DNA from: a virus
DNA: 60,403 nucleotides
Virus record (IMG/VR): IMGVR_UViG_3300021335_000018
Coordinates: 1-60,403 of that record
Strand: one strand, 5' to 3'
Shown here: in pieces, positions 25,119-33,307 of the stretch
Position numbering within the stretch: the stretch's first letter is position 1
How the letters are laid out: the number at the start of each line of letters is the position of its first letter
Made by a program: the position numbers and the translations under genes
The notes under the pieces: generated by a model
Databases searched by the model: none
What the model was told of the DNA's origin: nothing
Seen by the model: only the letters and a program-made list of their open reading frames with translations

Positions 25119-25798
25119 GTAGTTATATCATCCGCTAGTGGAAAGATTTCAGCTATAACTTTAGCACATGCATGAGCAATTTCCATATGCTCTTTCTGTG
25201 TACCATTTGCACCACGTAGTTCAATATAGTGTACCCAACTACGCAATGTACCGTTCATATACAACCGTGTTTTAGTTAATCCTTCTGGCAGGACGGCACG
25301 AGCTTGTTCTTTAGCAATGCCTGCGTTGATAGCCCATTCGTATGCTTTTTGCGCTCTAAAAATTACATCTTGTTGTTCCTCAACCCACCGCTGAGAAACA
25401 GCAATATGCTCTTGATTTTCCATGTCTAGATCAACTGAATTTTGACGATTCTTTTCGTCTTGCAAACGTGCTTCTCGAACAACAAACATGTCTCCCATTT
25501 CTTTTGGATTGGCATAACGCTGGCTAAATTCTTGGAATGCAAAACTCCTATGTCGCACAATTTGGTGGGCAATATCCCGTGTAGTATCAATCTCTAAACA
25601 AGCATTAACCATTTCTAGAGGGCTCCAGTGTGCATGTTTAATCAAATACTTGATTAGTTTTTCACTGGTTTCTTTGTTCATTTGGTTAGTAGGATTACTA
25701 ACCCTTGCACAAAATGCAATTAATTCTTGTGCATTCTTTAATCCTTCTGCTTTAAATTCGTTCGATGGTTGACTGTACGAAACTAATTTTACGTTCAC
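25115..25798 (-). CDS. thyX: Flavin-dependent thymidylate synthase
   Basis: About 227 aa. The signature RHRSFAFQEFSQRY matches the ThyX motif RHRxxSxNExSxRY, with the usual first-Ser position read here as Ala and the essential second Ser kept. It makes dTMP from dUMP using methylene-THF, FAD and a reductant. The start is taken as a GTG 6 nt after AGGAG. A longer in-frame option exists but has no ribosome-binding site and would cut into the ferredoxin gene. The adjacent ferredoxin may be functionally linked. Confidence 0.93.
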   Translation of the reverse strand: MNVKLVSYSQPSNEFKAEGLKNAQELIAFCARVSNPTNQMNKETSEKLIKYLIKHAHWSPLEMVNACLEIDTTRDIAHQIVRHRSFAFQEFSQRYANPKEMGDMFVVREARLQDEKNRQNSVDLDMENQEHIAVSQRWVEEQQDVIFRAQKAYEWAINAGIAKEQARAVLPEGLTKTRLYMNGTLRSWVHYIELRGANGTQKEHMEIAHACAKVIAEIFPLADDITT

Positions 25799-25799
25799 T

Positions 25800-26141
25800 T
25801 TATTCTCCTGGTTCTTCACTGAAGTACTGCTCATACTTATTTGGTACTCCGTCAAATTCGTTGTGTTCTGGTAATGGATCCTTTTTCTCTACAATGTTAG
25901 GCCAAATTTCGCTATACTTTCTATTAATCTCTTCCCATTTGCCTGCCTCCCCAGGAGACATTGATGAATCTAGAACAATAGCATCTGCTGGACATTCTGG
26001 TTCACACACTCCGCAATCGATGCATTCTTCAGGATTGATCACTAACATGTTTTCACCTTCATAAAAACAATCAACTGGACAAACCTCAACACAGTCTGTA
26101 TGTTTACATTTAATACAGTTGTCAATAACTAGATAACTCAT
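25800..26141 (-). CDS. Seven-iron-type bacterial ferredoxin (FdxA-like)
   Basis: 113 aa. Two cluster motifs are visible: [20 protein letters not shown] (C-x2-C-x4-C-x3-CP type, 3Fe-4S/4Fe-4S) and [15 protein letters not shown] (4Fe-4S). The C-terminal ~50 residues ([20 protein letters not shown]) match the tail of alphaproteobacterial FdxA. It is a cytoplasmic low-potential electron carrier. It overlaps the clamp-loader gene start by one base and ends 2 bases before the thyX start, so it could feed electrons to flavoenzymes; the partner is not shown by sequence. Confidence 0.92.
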   Translation of the reverse strand: MSYLVIDNCIKCKHTDCVEVCPVDCFYEGENMLVINPEECIDCGVCEPECPADAIVLDSSMSPGEAGKWEEINRKYSEIWPNIVEKKDPLPEHNEFDGVPNKYEQYFSEEPGE

Positions 26142-27055
26142 TATACACCTGCTAATCTAATAAGCGTTGCCGCCAAGTTAATTTCAGGATCAACTACTAA
26201 AGTGTGATCCACCATCCCTTGTTTGATAATTAGAACTGCTTTATCTTGTTGTTCATTACTACCAAACAATTCAATATTGTCATATAGCCAGCGATATACT
26301 TCTTCCATTTCTTCTGGACGAATTGCACCGCACAATAACTTACGTGCTTCTTGTATCTTGCCTGCTTTAAACAATTCAACCATATCCAACTTCCAGTCAC
26401 TTTCGCCAGTATCGCCTTCGTTAGGTTTGTTCAATACACCGTCAACACTGTTCATTTGAACAGTATTAATACATTTTCTCAAGTCCGGATATGTTGCTTT
26501 CACATACGTATCAAGTGTATCCAAATCTGGGGTAACACCTTCCGTGATAAGAATTTCTGCAACACGAGCAGTAAACTCAGTTTGGTCAATTTTAGCAATG
26601 TGGAAGCCTTGACATCTACTGTGGATCGCTGGAATTATTCTGTTTGGATAGTTACAAGTAAGAATAAAACGTGCAGTTGTGTGGTATTCTTCCATCACAC
26701 CACGCAGTGCGGCTTGTGCATTTGGCGACAAGTAATCTGCCTCATCCAACAACACAACCTTAAAATCACCAAATGGAATCATTTGTACAAAGTTTACAAT
26801 CTTATCTCGTACATCATCGACGCTGTTTGTTCTACTTGCGTTTATTTCTAAAATGTCTAAGTCGTTGACTTCTAGCTCGTTGAATAGTAGTTTTGCGAGC
26901 GTTGTTTTGCCGATGCCTGCGTTCCCGCTGAAAAGCAAATGTGGAATTGTCTTGTCTTTGATCCATGTTTTTACCTGCGACCGTTGTGCGTCATCTCTAA
27001 ATACATAACCGTCCACTGTCTTTGGACGATACTTTTCTACCCATAGTTCTTTCAA
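26141..27055 (-). CDS. 44: Sliding-clamp loader large subunit (T4 gp44-like)
   Basis: 304 aa. AAA+ features: [18 protein letters not shown] (Walker A, about 41-58), [11 protein letters not shown] (Walker B, about 104), [10 protein letters not shown] (sensor 1) and IHSRCQGF (SRC arginine-finger motif, about 145). It matches RFC small subunit/T4 gp44. With gp62 it would load the gp45 clamp for DNA polymerase; neither partner is in this window. The stop overlaps ferredoxin and the start overlaps the exonuclease gene by 4 bases. Confidence 0.93.
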   Translation of the reverse strand: MKELWVEKYRPKTVDGYVFRDDAQRSQVKTWIKDKTIPHLLFSGNAGIGKTTLAKLLFNELEVNDLDILEINASRTNSVDDVRDKIVNFVQMIPFGDFKVVLLDEADYLSPNAQAALRGVMEEYHTTARFILTCNYPNRIIPAIHSRCQGFHIAKIDQTEFTARVAEILITEGVTPDLDTLDTYVKATYPDLRKCINTVQMNSVDGVLNKPNEGDTGESDWKLDMVELFKAGKIQEARKLLCGAIRPEEMEEVYRWLYDNIELFGSNEQQDKAVLIIKQGMVDHTLVVDPEINLAATLIRLAGV

Positions 27056-27588
27056 CGTGTTGCTCCTAGTTCTTTGTATGCCATTTGTATTGCTTTTGAT
27101 TGATAATATGCGTCTGCTAATGCATTGTGCAAATCGTTTTGAATTTTCTTACGAGGATCTTCTTGACATACACTAAAAAGTGTACGGCTGTCACGTACTT
27201 GCCAGAAGTTGTACGGAATAGGTTTGCTTAAACTGCGATACATATCTTCTATGATTGTATAGTCAAAACCATATCCTTGACCCCATAAAACATCAACACC
27301 AACAACAAACTTGTTAATTTTACTTAGTGCTTCTTCTACAGTTATGGCACCTTCTTGGTCAAACGCTTCCTCCATAATTTTTGGATCTTGCTTTGTCCAC
27401 CATTCAATAGTGTCGTCACTTGCTGTACGACCTAAGCGATCCTGATCATCAATTTGTATTTTAAAATACATTTCTGAGTAAGGTTCAGAATCGGCAAATG
27501 GATTGAATTTAACAGCACCCAAACTTAAAACAGTAGATTGAGGTCGTGTGTCAATAGTCTCTAAATCAATTGTTGCGTGAATAGCCAA
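27052..27588 (-). CDS. dexA: DexA-like 3'-5' exonuclease (DnaQ fold)
   Basis: 178 aa. DEDD-type motifs: ATIDLETIDT (Exo I), WGQGYGFDYTIIEDMY (Exo II region) and NALADAYYQSKA (Exo III with final Asp). The plan matches T4 DexA, a DNA exonuclease. The start is a TTG 7 nt after TAGGAG. A near-perfect sigma70 promoter lies just upstream, so it heads the dexA-gp44-ferredoxin-thyX-dCMP deaminase transcript. Confidence 0.85.
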   Translation of the reverse strand: MAIHATIDLETIDTRPQSTVLSLGAVKFNPFADSEPYSEMYFKIQIDDQDRLGRTASDDTIEWWTKQDPKIMEEAFDQEGAITVEEALSKINKFVVGVDVLWGQGYGFDYTIIEDMYRSLSKPIPYNFWQVRDSRTLFSVCQEDPRKKIQNDLHNALADAYYQSKAIQMAYKELGATR

Positions 27589-27614
27589 AAGAAAACTCCT
27601 ATCAATTTATACTA

Positions 27615-27643
27615 ATTATAACGCATAAACTAATAGGAGTCAA
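27615..27643 (-). promoter_or_regulatory. Sigma70 promoter for dexA operon
   Basis: TTGACT (27643-27638), 17 nt, TATAAT (27620-27615). The start would be near 27608, 20 nt before the TTG start codon of dexA. Confidence 0.85.
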
Positions 27644-27651
27644 GTAGTTTT

Positions 27652-28335
27652 TTATTCTCTATTGCCCAATAAATGCAATAACATTTGAAACATATTGATA
27701 AAATTAAGATACAAACTTAACGCTGTTGCGATTGCAAACTTAGCAAGTTCATCTGTTCCTAACATACCACTTAGAAATGTAGTCTTTGCTCTTTGAGTGT
27801 CATAGGCTGTGAGTCCGGTGAAAATTAATACACCTAAAATGCTAATAGCAAACATCATAGCACTGCTTTGCATAAAGATATTTACGATGCTTGCAATGAT
27901 AATACCAATTAATCCTACAAGAAGGAAACTGCCCCAACCGCTTAAATCTTTCTTAGTAGTATAACCATACAGGCTTGCACTTGCAAACGTAGCCGCCGTG
28001 ATGAAGAACACTTGTGCAATACTCATTGCCGCATAGACGGCAAAGATAGTGCTCATACTAACACCCATTACTGCCGTGAATGCCCAGTAAAATGTCCGTG
28101 TAGTTTCAAATGACCAATTCTGACCTGCGAAACTCCACCAAAAAATCATACCTAATGGTGCAAAAACAAATAGCCACATTAGTCCTCCCATTGCAGCCAT
28201 AATACCTGTAGCATAAGTCAAGTATGCAACTACACCAGTAATACCTAAGCCTAGTGCTGTATAGTTATAAAGCGCCAACATAAACTGACGCAAGTATTCG
28301 TCGTACTGTGTACGAGCTTCAGTTATTGTACTCAT
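27652..28335 (-). CDS. Bax-inhibitor-1/YccA-family membrane protein
   Basis: 227 aa with seven hydrophobic helices and the family end motif TGLTAYDTQRAKTTF (about residues 177-191), plus MGVSMSTIFAVY in the middle. BI-1/TMBIM proteins are multi-pass membrane proteins; bacterial YccA modulates the FtsH protease and YetJ is a pH-sensitive calcium leak. In a phage it may protect membrane proteins from host FtsH or alter ion balance; both are inference. It overlaps mazG by one base. Confidence 0.88.
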   Translation of the reverse strand: MSTITEARTQYDEYLRQFMLALYNYTALGLGITGVVAYLTYATGIMAAMGGLMWLFVFAPLGMIFWWSFAGQNWSFETTRTFYWAFTAVMGVSMSTIFAVYAAMSIAQVFFITAATFASASLYGYTTKKDLSGWGSFLLVGLIGIIIASIVNIFMQSSAMMFAISILGVLIFTGLTAYDTQRAKTTFLSGMLGTDELAKFAIATALSLYLNFINMFQMLLHLLGNRE

Positions 28336-28697
28336 TAGTTTTCTCCTACAAATTTTGCAAGTTCCGGTGCCTTCCAGCCTTCTGGCTTTAGAACTTTGCC
28401 GTCTTCACGTTTGCGTACTTTGCCTGTGACTGGATCAATCTTAGCAAAGTTTGTATCCATTACTTCTTTCCAAGCACCTTCTCCGTCCCAACCTGCTGCA
28501 CGAATAGCACCCATTGTCACAACAAGAATATCAACTAGTGCATCTAGTTGTTCTACACGATCATCTGCTGCAATAGCATCTGCAAGTTCATTATATTCTT
28601 CTGCAATAAGACCGAGATACATATCATAGTTTGCTTCACTTGGCTCTTGATCACACGCTGAGCCAAAGCGTTCAATATCTGCGAATGGATTTGTCAT
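28335..28697 (-). CDS. mazG: MazG-like nucleotide pyrophosphohydrolase
   Basis: 120 aa. The helical core contains LGLIAEEYNELADAIAADDR and EQLDALVDILVVTMG, the EExxE...ExxD metal-binding pattern of the all-alpha NTP pyrophosphohydrolases. Marine phage MazG enzymes cut dNTPs, especially dGTP and dCTP, which would help recycle GC-rich host DNA into an AT-rich phage genome. The start overlaps the GroES-like gene's end by 4 bases. Confidence 0.85.
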   Translation of the reverse strand: MTNPFADIERFGSACDQEPSEANYDMYLGLIAEEYNELADAIAADDRVEQLDALVDILVVTMGAIRAAGWDGEGAWKEVMDTNFAKIDPVTGKVRKREDGKVLKPEGWKAPELAKFVGEN

Positions 28698-29134
28698 CTT
28701 GCTCCAAAATCCTCTGGTTTAGGAGAGTCCATAGGACCTGCTCCTGTTTTATCTCCCCACAAAACATTTTCCTGCTTGTCTGGGTCCCACATCATAACAC
28801 TTTCAGCTTCGACAGTGCGTAACGTAATTGTTTCACCATTATCTAATTCTAAGTCATAACCTCGGGTCCATCTACCATGTTCAACTAAGATCCAGTCACC
28901 TACATCATAAGGATCGTCGTTTTCCGGACCTTTTGCAAATACCTGACCCCATCTCGGTTTGATACCACGGTCTTTTCCGTCGTCGCTTAGGATAATTATG
29001 CCACCGTTGGTTGTTGTGTCTCCGAAATGCATATCTCGCACAATAACTCTATTATGGATTGGTCTAATAGACTTAGCTTTAACTTTAGTTTTTAATCCGC
29101 CGCCGCCGTCGCCTAATTTCTTTGCATCAATCAT
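28694..29134 (-). CDS. GroES/gp31-like co-chaperonin
   Basis: 146 aa. IRPIHNRVIVRDMHFGDTTT and GGIIILSDDGKDRGIKPRWG give the GroES N-terminal beta strand and the mobile-loop/hinge position (GGIIIL corresponds to GGIVL), followed by GQVFAKGP and VGDWILVEHG. It is longer than GroES (97 aa), as is T4 gp31 (111 aa), which replaces GroES for folding the major capsid protein. It likely caps host GroEL for phage capsid folding. Confidence 0.8.
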   Translation of the reverse strand: MIDAKKLGDGGGGLKTKVKAKSIRPIHNRVIVRDMHFGDTTTNGGIIILSDDGKDRGIKPRWGQVFAKGPENDDPYDVGDWILVEHGRWTRGYDLELDNGETITLRTVEAESVMMWDPDKQENVLWGDKTGAGPMDSPKPEDFGAR

Positions 29135-29517
29135 TACTCACCTTTCTTAACAAAATTGCCCTCGTCGTCTTCTACCCAACCTTCGTCGTCGTCGACATTG
29201 GGCTCTACCCAATCATCTGTTACGTCTTTTTGATTTTCGTCTAATTGGGTCTGCATTTGTGATTCTGTAGCTTTTGCTTGAGCTTTAGATACCGGAGTTT
29301 CATCAGGCATTCCCTGAGAGTTTGCATAGTAATCTTTTAACACTGATTCTCTGCTTCTAATAATTTTTCCGCCTGGGCCTAATTCGTCACCTCGAGCATT
29401 CACCCTAGCATTACCTACAGCAGGAGTAAGTTCATTTCTTTGACGCAATAAGTCCATATCGACTGTTTTGCCCTGCATACTTCTATAAACCTTTCGGCCT
29501 GTTTGTTTCATTGGCAT
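29134..29517 (-). CDS. Conserved-type small protein, unknown
   Basis: 127 aa. It starts MPMKQTGRKVYRSMQGKTVD and then turns very acidic near the C-terminus (WVEPNVDDDEGWVEDDEGNF). Mostly unstructured in appearance. SD AGGAG precedes the ATG at 8 nt. I recall similar basic-head/acidic-tail proteins near the co-chaperonin gene of T4-like marine phages, function unknown. It overlaps the GroES-like gene by one base. Confidence 0.55.
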   Translation of the reverse strand: MPMKQTGRKVYRSMQGKTVDMDLLRQRNELTPAVGNARVNARGDELGPGGKIIRSRESVLKDYYANSQGMPDETPVSKAQAKATESQMQTQLDENQKDVTDDWVEPNVDDDEGWVEDDEGNFVKKGE

Positions 29518-29544
29518 AATATTTCTCCTATTATATACGCATAT

Positions 29545-30102
29545 TTAGCGTAGAAACTCTCTCCAATCCAGGCCATACTGGATTGAATCTATTCTATGTA
29601 CACCTATCAAATATAACACATAACTTGCTACACTTGATCCACGTCCTACGCCCCATACAATGTTATTCTCACGCATAAAGTCTACAAGATAAACCATATA
29701 GCGTAGCAAGTCTGTCATACCACGATCTAAAAACGCTTTCCATTCTTCAGTAACTCGTTTCCATTCTTCAGTATGTCTAAGTTCGTCATTTGGTTCTACT
29801 TGTAGTTTTTCTGCAAGTTTCGCAAACAGATAAACCGTAATATCTAAGTTTTTATATTCATCAGGCATAAACCATTCACTTTGACATACACCGTCAAAAG
29901 TCTTTTGATCTACATCTAGTGGAATATACTTTTGCAATGGATCCATACCTTGTTCTTTCATAGCCGTATTAAAACGGTCTACATCATCACTAGGATCGCA
30001 TAATACCACATGAACTTTATCCGCATGACCTGAATAGATCATATCGATCAAGTCGCGGTTAGAGAATCGTGGAATACCTAATTCGTCTGTTTTCATAAGC
30101 AT
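29545..30102 (-). CDS. Short DnaE-like fragment (DNA polymerase III alpha)
   Basis: 185 aa. The C-terminal NNIVWGVGRGSSVASYVLYL followed by HRIDSIQYGLDWREFLR aligns with the DnaE palm segment GPGRGSAAGSLVAY...DPLKYGLLFERFL. The N-terminal part resembles the region just before it. A full DnaE has over 1000 aa, and the catalytic aspartates downstream (PDIDxDF) are absent, so it cannot be a polymerase. Such short genes recur in marine T4-like phages and may interfere with or adapt the host replisome. Its promoter predicts a leaderless mRNA. Confidence 0.8.
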   Translation of the reverse strand: MLMKTDELGIPRFSNRDLIDMIYSGHADKVHVVLCDPSDDVDRFNTAMKEQGMDPLQKYIPLDVDQKTFDGVCQSEWFMPDEYKNLDITVYLFAKLAEKLQVEPNDELRHTEEWKRVTEEWKAFLDRGMTDLLRYMVYLVDFMRENNIVWGVGRGSSVASYVLYLIGVHRIDSIQYGLDWREFLR

Positions 30103-30108
30103 ACATGT

Positions 30109-30137
30109 ATATTAACTGATATTAATCAAATTGTCAA
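30109..30137 (-). promoter_or_regulatory. Sigma70 promoter, leaderless DnaE-fragment mRNA
   Basis: TTGACA (30137-30132), 17 nt, TAATAT (30114-30109). Seven bases past the -10 lies 30102, the A of the ATG. The promoter is embedded in the last codons of the upstream gene, and no Shine-Dalgarno precedes the ATG. Confidence 0.7.
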
Positions 30138-30348
30138 GAGAATTATCATCATTTTCATGATCTTGAATTATTTTTTGTTTTGCTCGCCTTGATCGAGCTT
30201 CTTCTTTAAACATTTCTAATACTACAGATACTTGTTGTTGCAAATGAGGATTTTGCGTTTGGAAATATTTACGGCTTAGTTCTGCTATTTTATCCTCAAC
30301 TTCTGAATCTGATAGATCTGAAAAGTTGTCTACCAAGTGGTTAAACAT
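30112..30348 (-). CDS. Small helical protein, unknown
   Basis: 78 aa, acidic then basic: MFNHLVDNFSDLSDSEVEDK, a helical middle with KYFQTQNPHLQQQVSVVLEM, then KEEARSRRAKQKI. It is joined to the fibre-like gene upstream by a one-base overlap, so it probably belongs to the late structural transcript. The end of its frame also hosts a sigma70 promoter. Unknown function. Confidence 0.55.
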   Translation of the reverse strand: MFNHLVDNFSDLSDSEVEDKIAELSRKYFQTQNPHLQQQVSVVLEMFKEEARSRRAKQKIIQDHENDDNSLDNLINIS

Positions 30349-30920
30349 TATGAACTAAATGCTCCATGATATAATCCATAAACGACTGTTCCGCCGTCGC
30401 TAGTCCAAAAATCTACAATTACGGGTTCTGCATTGTTAGTTTGGCTTAACTGAAAGGGATCAGGCCAAGTGCTATTTGTTTTTAAAATGTTACCACCCTG
30501 TACTGCCCATGTTATTGTACGAGTGTCTGCTGTATTATCTTTTGTTAGAACGACACGCATTCTGCCCATAACACCACTATCCGGCCAGTCAGTAAGTGTT
30601 AAAGTAAGGTCTCCGCCTACTTGTATAGTTTGATAATGTCCCGCCTCAAAACTTAAATTTTGAGAAGCTGTTAAATTACCGTTATCTCTAACTTCTTCTG
30701 TTACCATTAACAAATTTGCTTCTTGGATGTTATTTCCGTTAAAGTCGTTTGTTTGATCTAATCTAGCACGAGTTGACTGTAGATCTGTGATCTCTCCGGC
30801 AGCTGTTGCTAAACCTGTTTTAATAACTGAAAAGTTATCGCGGAATCCTTGAGAATCGTTATCTTGTCCTGCTACAGGATATTCTGCATCTATTGTATTT
30901 GAAATAATGTTACTGGCCAT
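30348..30920 (-). CDS. Small fibre- or baseplate-type virion protein
   Basis: 190 aa. The N-terminus MASNIISNTIDAEYPVAGQD / NDSQGFRDNFSVIKTGLATA is the short D..GFRDNF..IK module that begins several fibre-related proteins of marine T4-like phages. The rest is a beta-rich jelly-roll-like sequence (AGHYQTIQVGGDLTLTLTDW). A late box precedes it. It is likely an attachment or whisker component; the exact role is unassigned. Confidence 0.65.
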   Translation of the reverse strand: MASNIISNTIDAEYPVAGQDNDSQGFRDNFSVIKTGLATAAGEITDLQSTRARLDQTNDFNGNNIQEANLLMVTEEVRDNGNLTASQNLSFEAGHYQTIQVGGDLTLTLTDWPDSGVMGRMRVVLTKDNTADTRTITWAVQGGNILKTNSTWPDPFQLSQTNNAEPVIVDFWTSDGGTVVYGLYHGAFSS

Positions 30921-30940
30921 ATGTTTTTATCTCCTGCTAA

Positions 30941-30948
30941 TATTTATC
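30941..30948 (-). promoter_or_regulatory. T4-type late promoter box
   Basis: GATAAATA on the minus strand, 21 nt before the ATG at 30920, between two fibre genes, with GCAGGAGA as ribosome-binding site. Confidence 0.6.
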
Positions 30949-30952
30949 GGAA

Positions 30953-33292
30953 TTATGTGTTAAATTGATAATTTGCGAACACAATATATTGTTCATTGGA
31001 ATTACCTGTTGTTGAATCAATTATATACCTGTCAATGTCTATATTAAACTGGCTAAAATTAAAATTTTGATTCTTGATTGCATTTGCAACTATTTTAGCT
31101 GTGTTAGGTTTTGTATAGCATAACGGTATAGCTAAAACATATCCTAACTCCTGGATGCTTTCTTCCTGCGCAGTTCTCATCCAAAGAGGAAGAAAGTTTC
31201 GTTCTGTTTCGCCTATATTTTTAAGACTATCTCTCATATTTTCTATATTACTAATATACTTTCTATAATCTTTAGATTGGCTAATTAATACAGCATCGCT
31301 ATCTACTTTAATAGTGTTTGGATTCTCTGGTCTATTACGCATCGGCTCTAATGCATCATACCCAGTGTTGTCGTCTTTAGGAGCATACTGTATTCCGTCT
31401 ATGGTAATTGTTTTAGTTGTGTTTATGTTGTAGGCCTTTTTGGTCTTTCCTGCTGTAGGATTATAAGGGTCTAGCAGATCAAGATAAACAATTTCGTAAA
31501 CAACGTTATCTGTGCCAGGAGTTTTTGCAACAGCTGTCTTGATTCCGCCTATTTTATATTTTTTACGCTTGTGGAATTTTGCGCTTGCTGCAATATACTC
31601 TTGCACTTGCTTTGTTTCCAATCCTGCATATGCTAATATTTTAATTTGTTTCTGTATTCCGAAATTTGGATCGTTTGGTCTATAGATATAACTTGGATCA
31701 AACACTTCAGGATTACTTACTAAATTAAAAAAAGAATTACGTTGCTCTTGTTTTAGAAATGGTTTCATGTACAAGTTTGAATATAATTTATCATCAGGAT
31801 CGCTAACTGTTACTGTGAAACTTTTTTGAATTGCACTAAATTTAAATTGATCTTGAACCTCAACAGTAAAATTATAAACTCTATCTACAGTTGTTGTATT
31901 TCCATCAAAGACTGTATCTGCGCTGTCGAAAACAGTAAGGCCTGTTTGGTCAGCAGTTCCGAAACTATTTATTTTTCCTATTATTTCACCGTCGAAACTT
32001 AACTCCAGTCCTGGCGGTAATCTTCCTCCTACAAGCCTATATAACAAAACTGCATTAGGAACTGTAGTATTTGCACTTACTGCTAGTGTTGATATATAGT
32101 TTGCACTTACTGCTCCAAGATTAGTATCAGTTATCCAAGTGATAGTGCTATCAACATTGCCTAGTAATTTAACAACAAATGTTTTATCTGCAAATGCAGA
32201 TTCGTCATCTAATCCTGTTGACCTAAATGCTCTAATAGTAAATTTGTATTCTCTAGTTATTTCTGGCTGGTAAGGTACTACACCGCCAACAGATCCGTTG
32301 ATAGGATCTAGTTCCATTCCCGGCGGCAGCTTGCTAGGACTTCCATCGTCGTTAGTCTCTTGTAAAATATAACTGACAACACCTGACAGTGTATTAGGAT
32401 CAATTGTTTCAAAAAATAAAGTTACGTAATTATTTGCTCTTCTAAAGCCTAAGTCTCTAGGAGTTAACCAGATTGGTGTTCTAATGTAGGTGTTGTCAGC
32501 AGTAAAAGTTCCAGTACCTACTTGCATAATAGTGTTGTCTGAACGTAAGAAATCATCTCCTACTACATAAATTCGGAAAGTTCTTCTTGATACTGTATCT
32601 CCGTCACTTACTGAGACTGTAAATTGATAGTATCTGTTAAGTTTTTTAGGAGACCTACTTGGTGTGCTGAAATCGTATATTGTTGTATCGTAAAAGAAAC
32701 TATCAAAGCCGTTTGTAGATTTTAAACCAAAGTCAAAAGGATATCCACCGTACGGGTTTTGATCAAAAAACCCTGCTCCAGCAGCTTTGTCTAAAGCTAA
32801 AATAGGATCAACAACTCCTACTAATCTTCCGTCTTTTGTTAATTCTATGCCTGGTGGTAATTGTCCATCACCACTGCCAATAAAGAATTCAAGAACTTCA
32901 CCTGCTGCTGTATCTGTGTCAATTACTTCTAGTTGAAAATCAACTGGCGCACTGTCTAAGATATAAAATGCATTATTAGCACCTAACGGTAAAAGATCTT
33001 CATTTGTCAACCAAACTGGTTCGTCTTCGCCTTGTACTATTATGTTATAGGTTCTATCACTAATTTGTTCATTAAGTGTTCCCCTAAGTACAAATCTATA
33101 TTTTGTTTCTCGAGGAACTTCAAAAGGTGTGCCTACAATATTAGGACCTTCTATTCTCATCCCTTTAGGCAGCTGTCCACTGATTAATGTTACTACCGTA
33201 GCATTATCAACTAACGGCAAAGGAACACTTGTAGTGATTCTTTCTTGGAGTGTTATAAGTGTTGTACCTGACTGGCTTGTCCATAGCGACAT
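30953..33292 (-). CDS. Virion protein with repeated putative Ig (He_PIG/cadherin-like) domains
   Basis: 779 aa. Several copies of a beta-sandwich signature recur about every 100-110 residues: LPPGIELTKDGRLVGVVDP, LPPGMELDPINGSVGGVVPY and LPPGLELSFDGEIIGKI, each followed by YxFTVxVxD strands. Those are He_PIG-type repeats, typical of adhesive surface proteins. The C-terminal ~250 residues are different, alpha/beta, possibly a virion-attachment part. Between two fibre genes, it is likely a tail or fibre component that contacts the host surface. Confidence 0.7.
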   Translation of the reverse strand: MSLWTSQSGTTLITLQERITTSVPLPLVDNATVVTLISGQLPKGMRIEGPNIVGTPFEVPRETKYRFVLRGTLNEQISDRTYNIIVQGEDEPVWLTNEDLLPLGANNAFYILDSAPVDFQLEVIDTDTAAGEVLEFFIGSGDGQLPPGIELTKDGRLVGVVDPILALDKAAGAGFFDQNPYGGYPFDFGLKSTNGFDSFFYDTTIYDFSTPSRSPKKLNRYYQFTVSVSDGDTVSRRTFRIYVVGDDFLRSDNTIMQVGTGTFTADNTYIRTPIWLTPRDLGFRRANNYVTLFFETIDPNTLSGVVSYILQETNDDGSPSKLPPGMELDPINGSVGGVVPYQPEITREYKFTIRAFRSTGLDDESAFADKTFVVKLLGNVDSTITWITDTNLGAVSANYISTLAVSANTTVPNAVLLYRLVGGRLPPGLELSFDGEIIGKINSFGTADQTGLTVFDSADTVFDGNTTTVDRVYNFTVEVQDQFKFSAIQKSFTVTVSDPDDKLYSNLYMKPFLKQEQRNSFFNLVSNPEVFDPSYIYRPNDPNFGIQKQIKILAYAGLETKQVQEYIAASAKFHKRKKYKIGGIKTAVAKTPGTDNVVYEIVYLDLLDPYNPTAGKTKKAYNINTTKTITIDGIQYAPKDDNTGYDALEPMRNRPENPNTIKVDSDAVLISQSKDYRKYISNIENMRDSLKNIGETERNFLPLWMRTAQEESIQELGYVLAIPLCYTKPNTAKIVANAIKNQNFNFSQFNIDIDRYIIDSTTGNSNEQYIVFANYQFNT

Positions 33293-33307
33293 ATTCTTTT
33301 TACCTTA

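Noticed and set aside
27594-27640. ACTCCTAT / ATAGGAGT inverted repeat around the dexA promoter
   Set aside because: The upstream arm lies before the transcription start, so it cannot form an RNA hairpin with the ribosome-binding site; it may be chance or an operator, with no further support.
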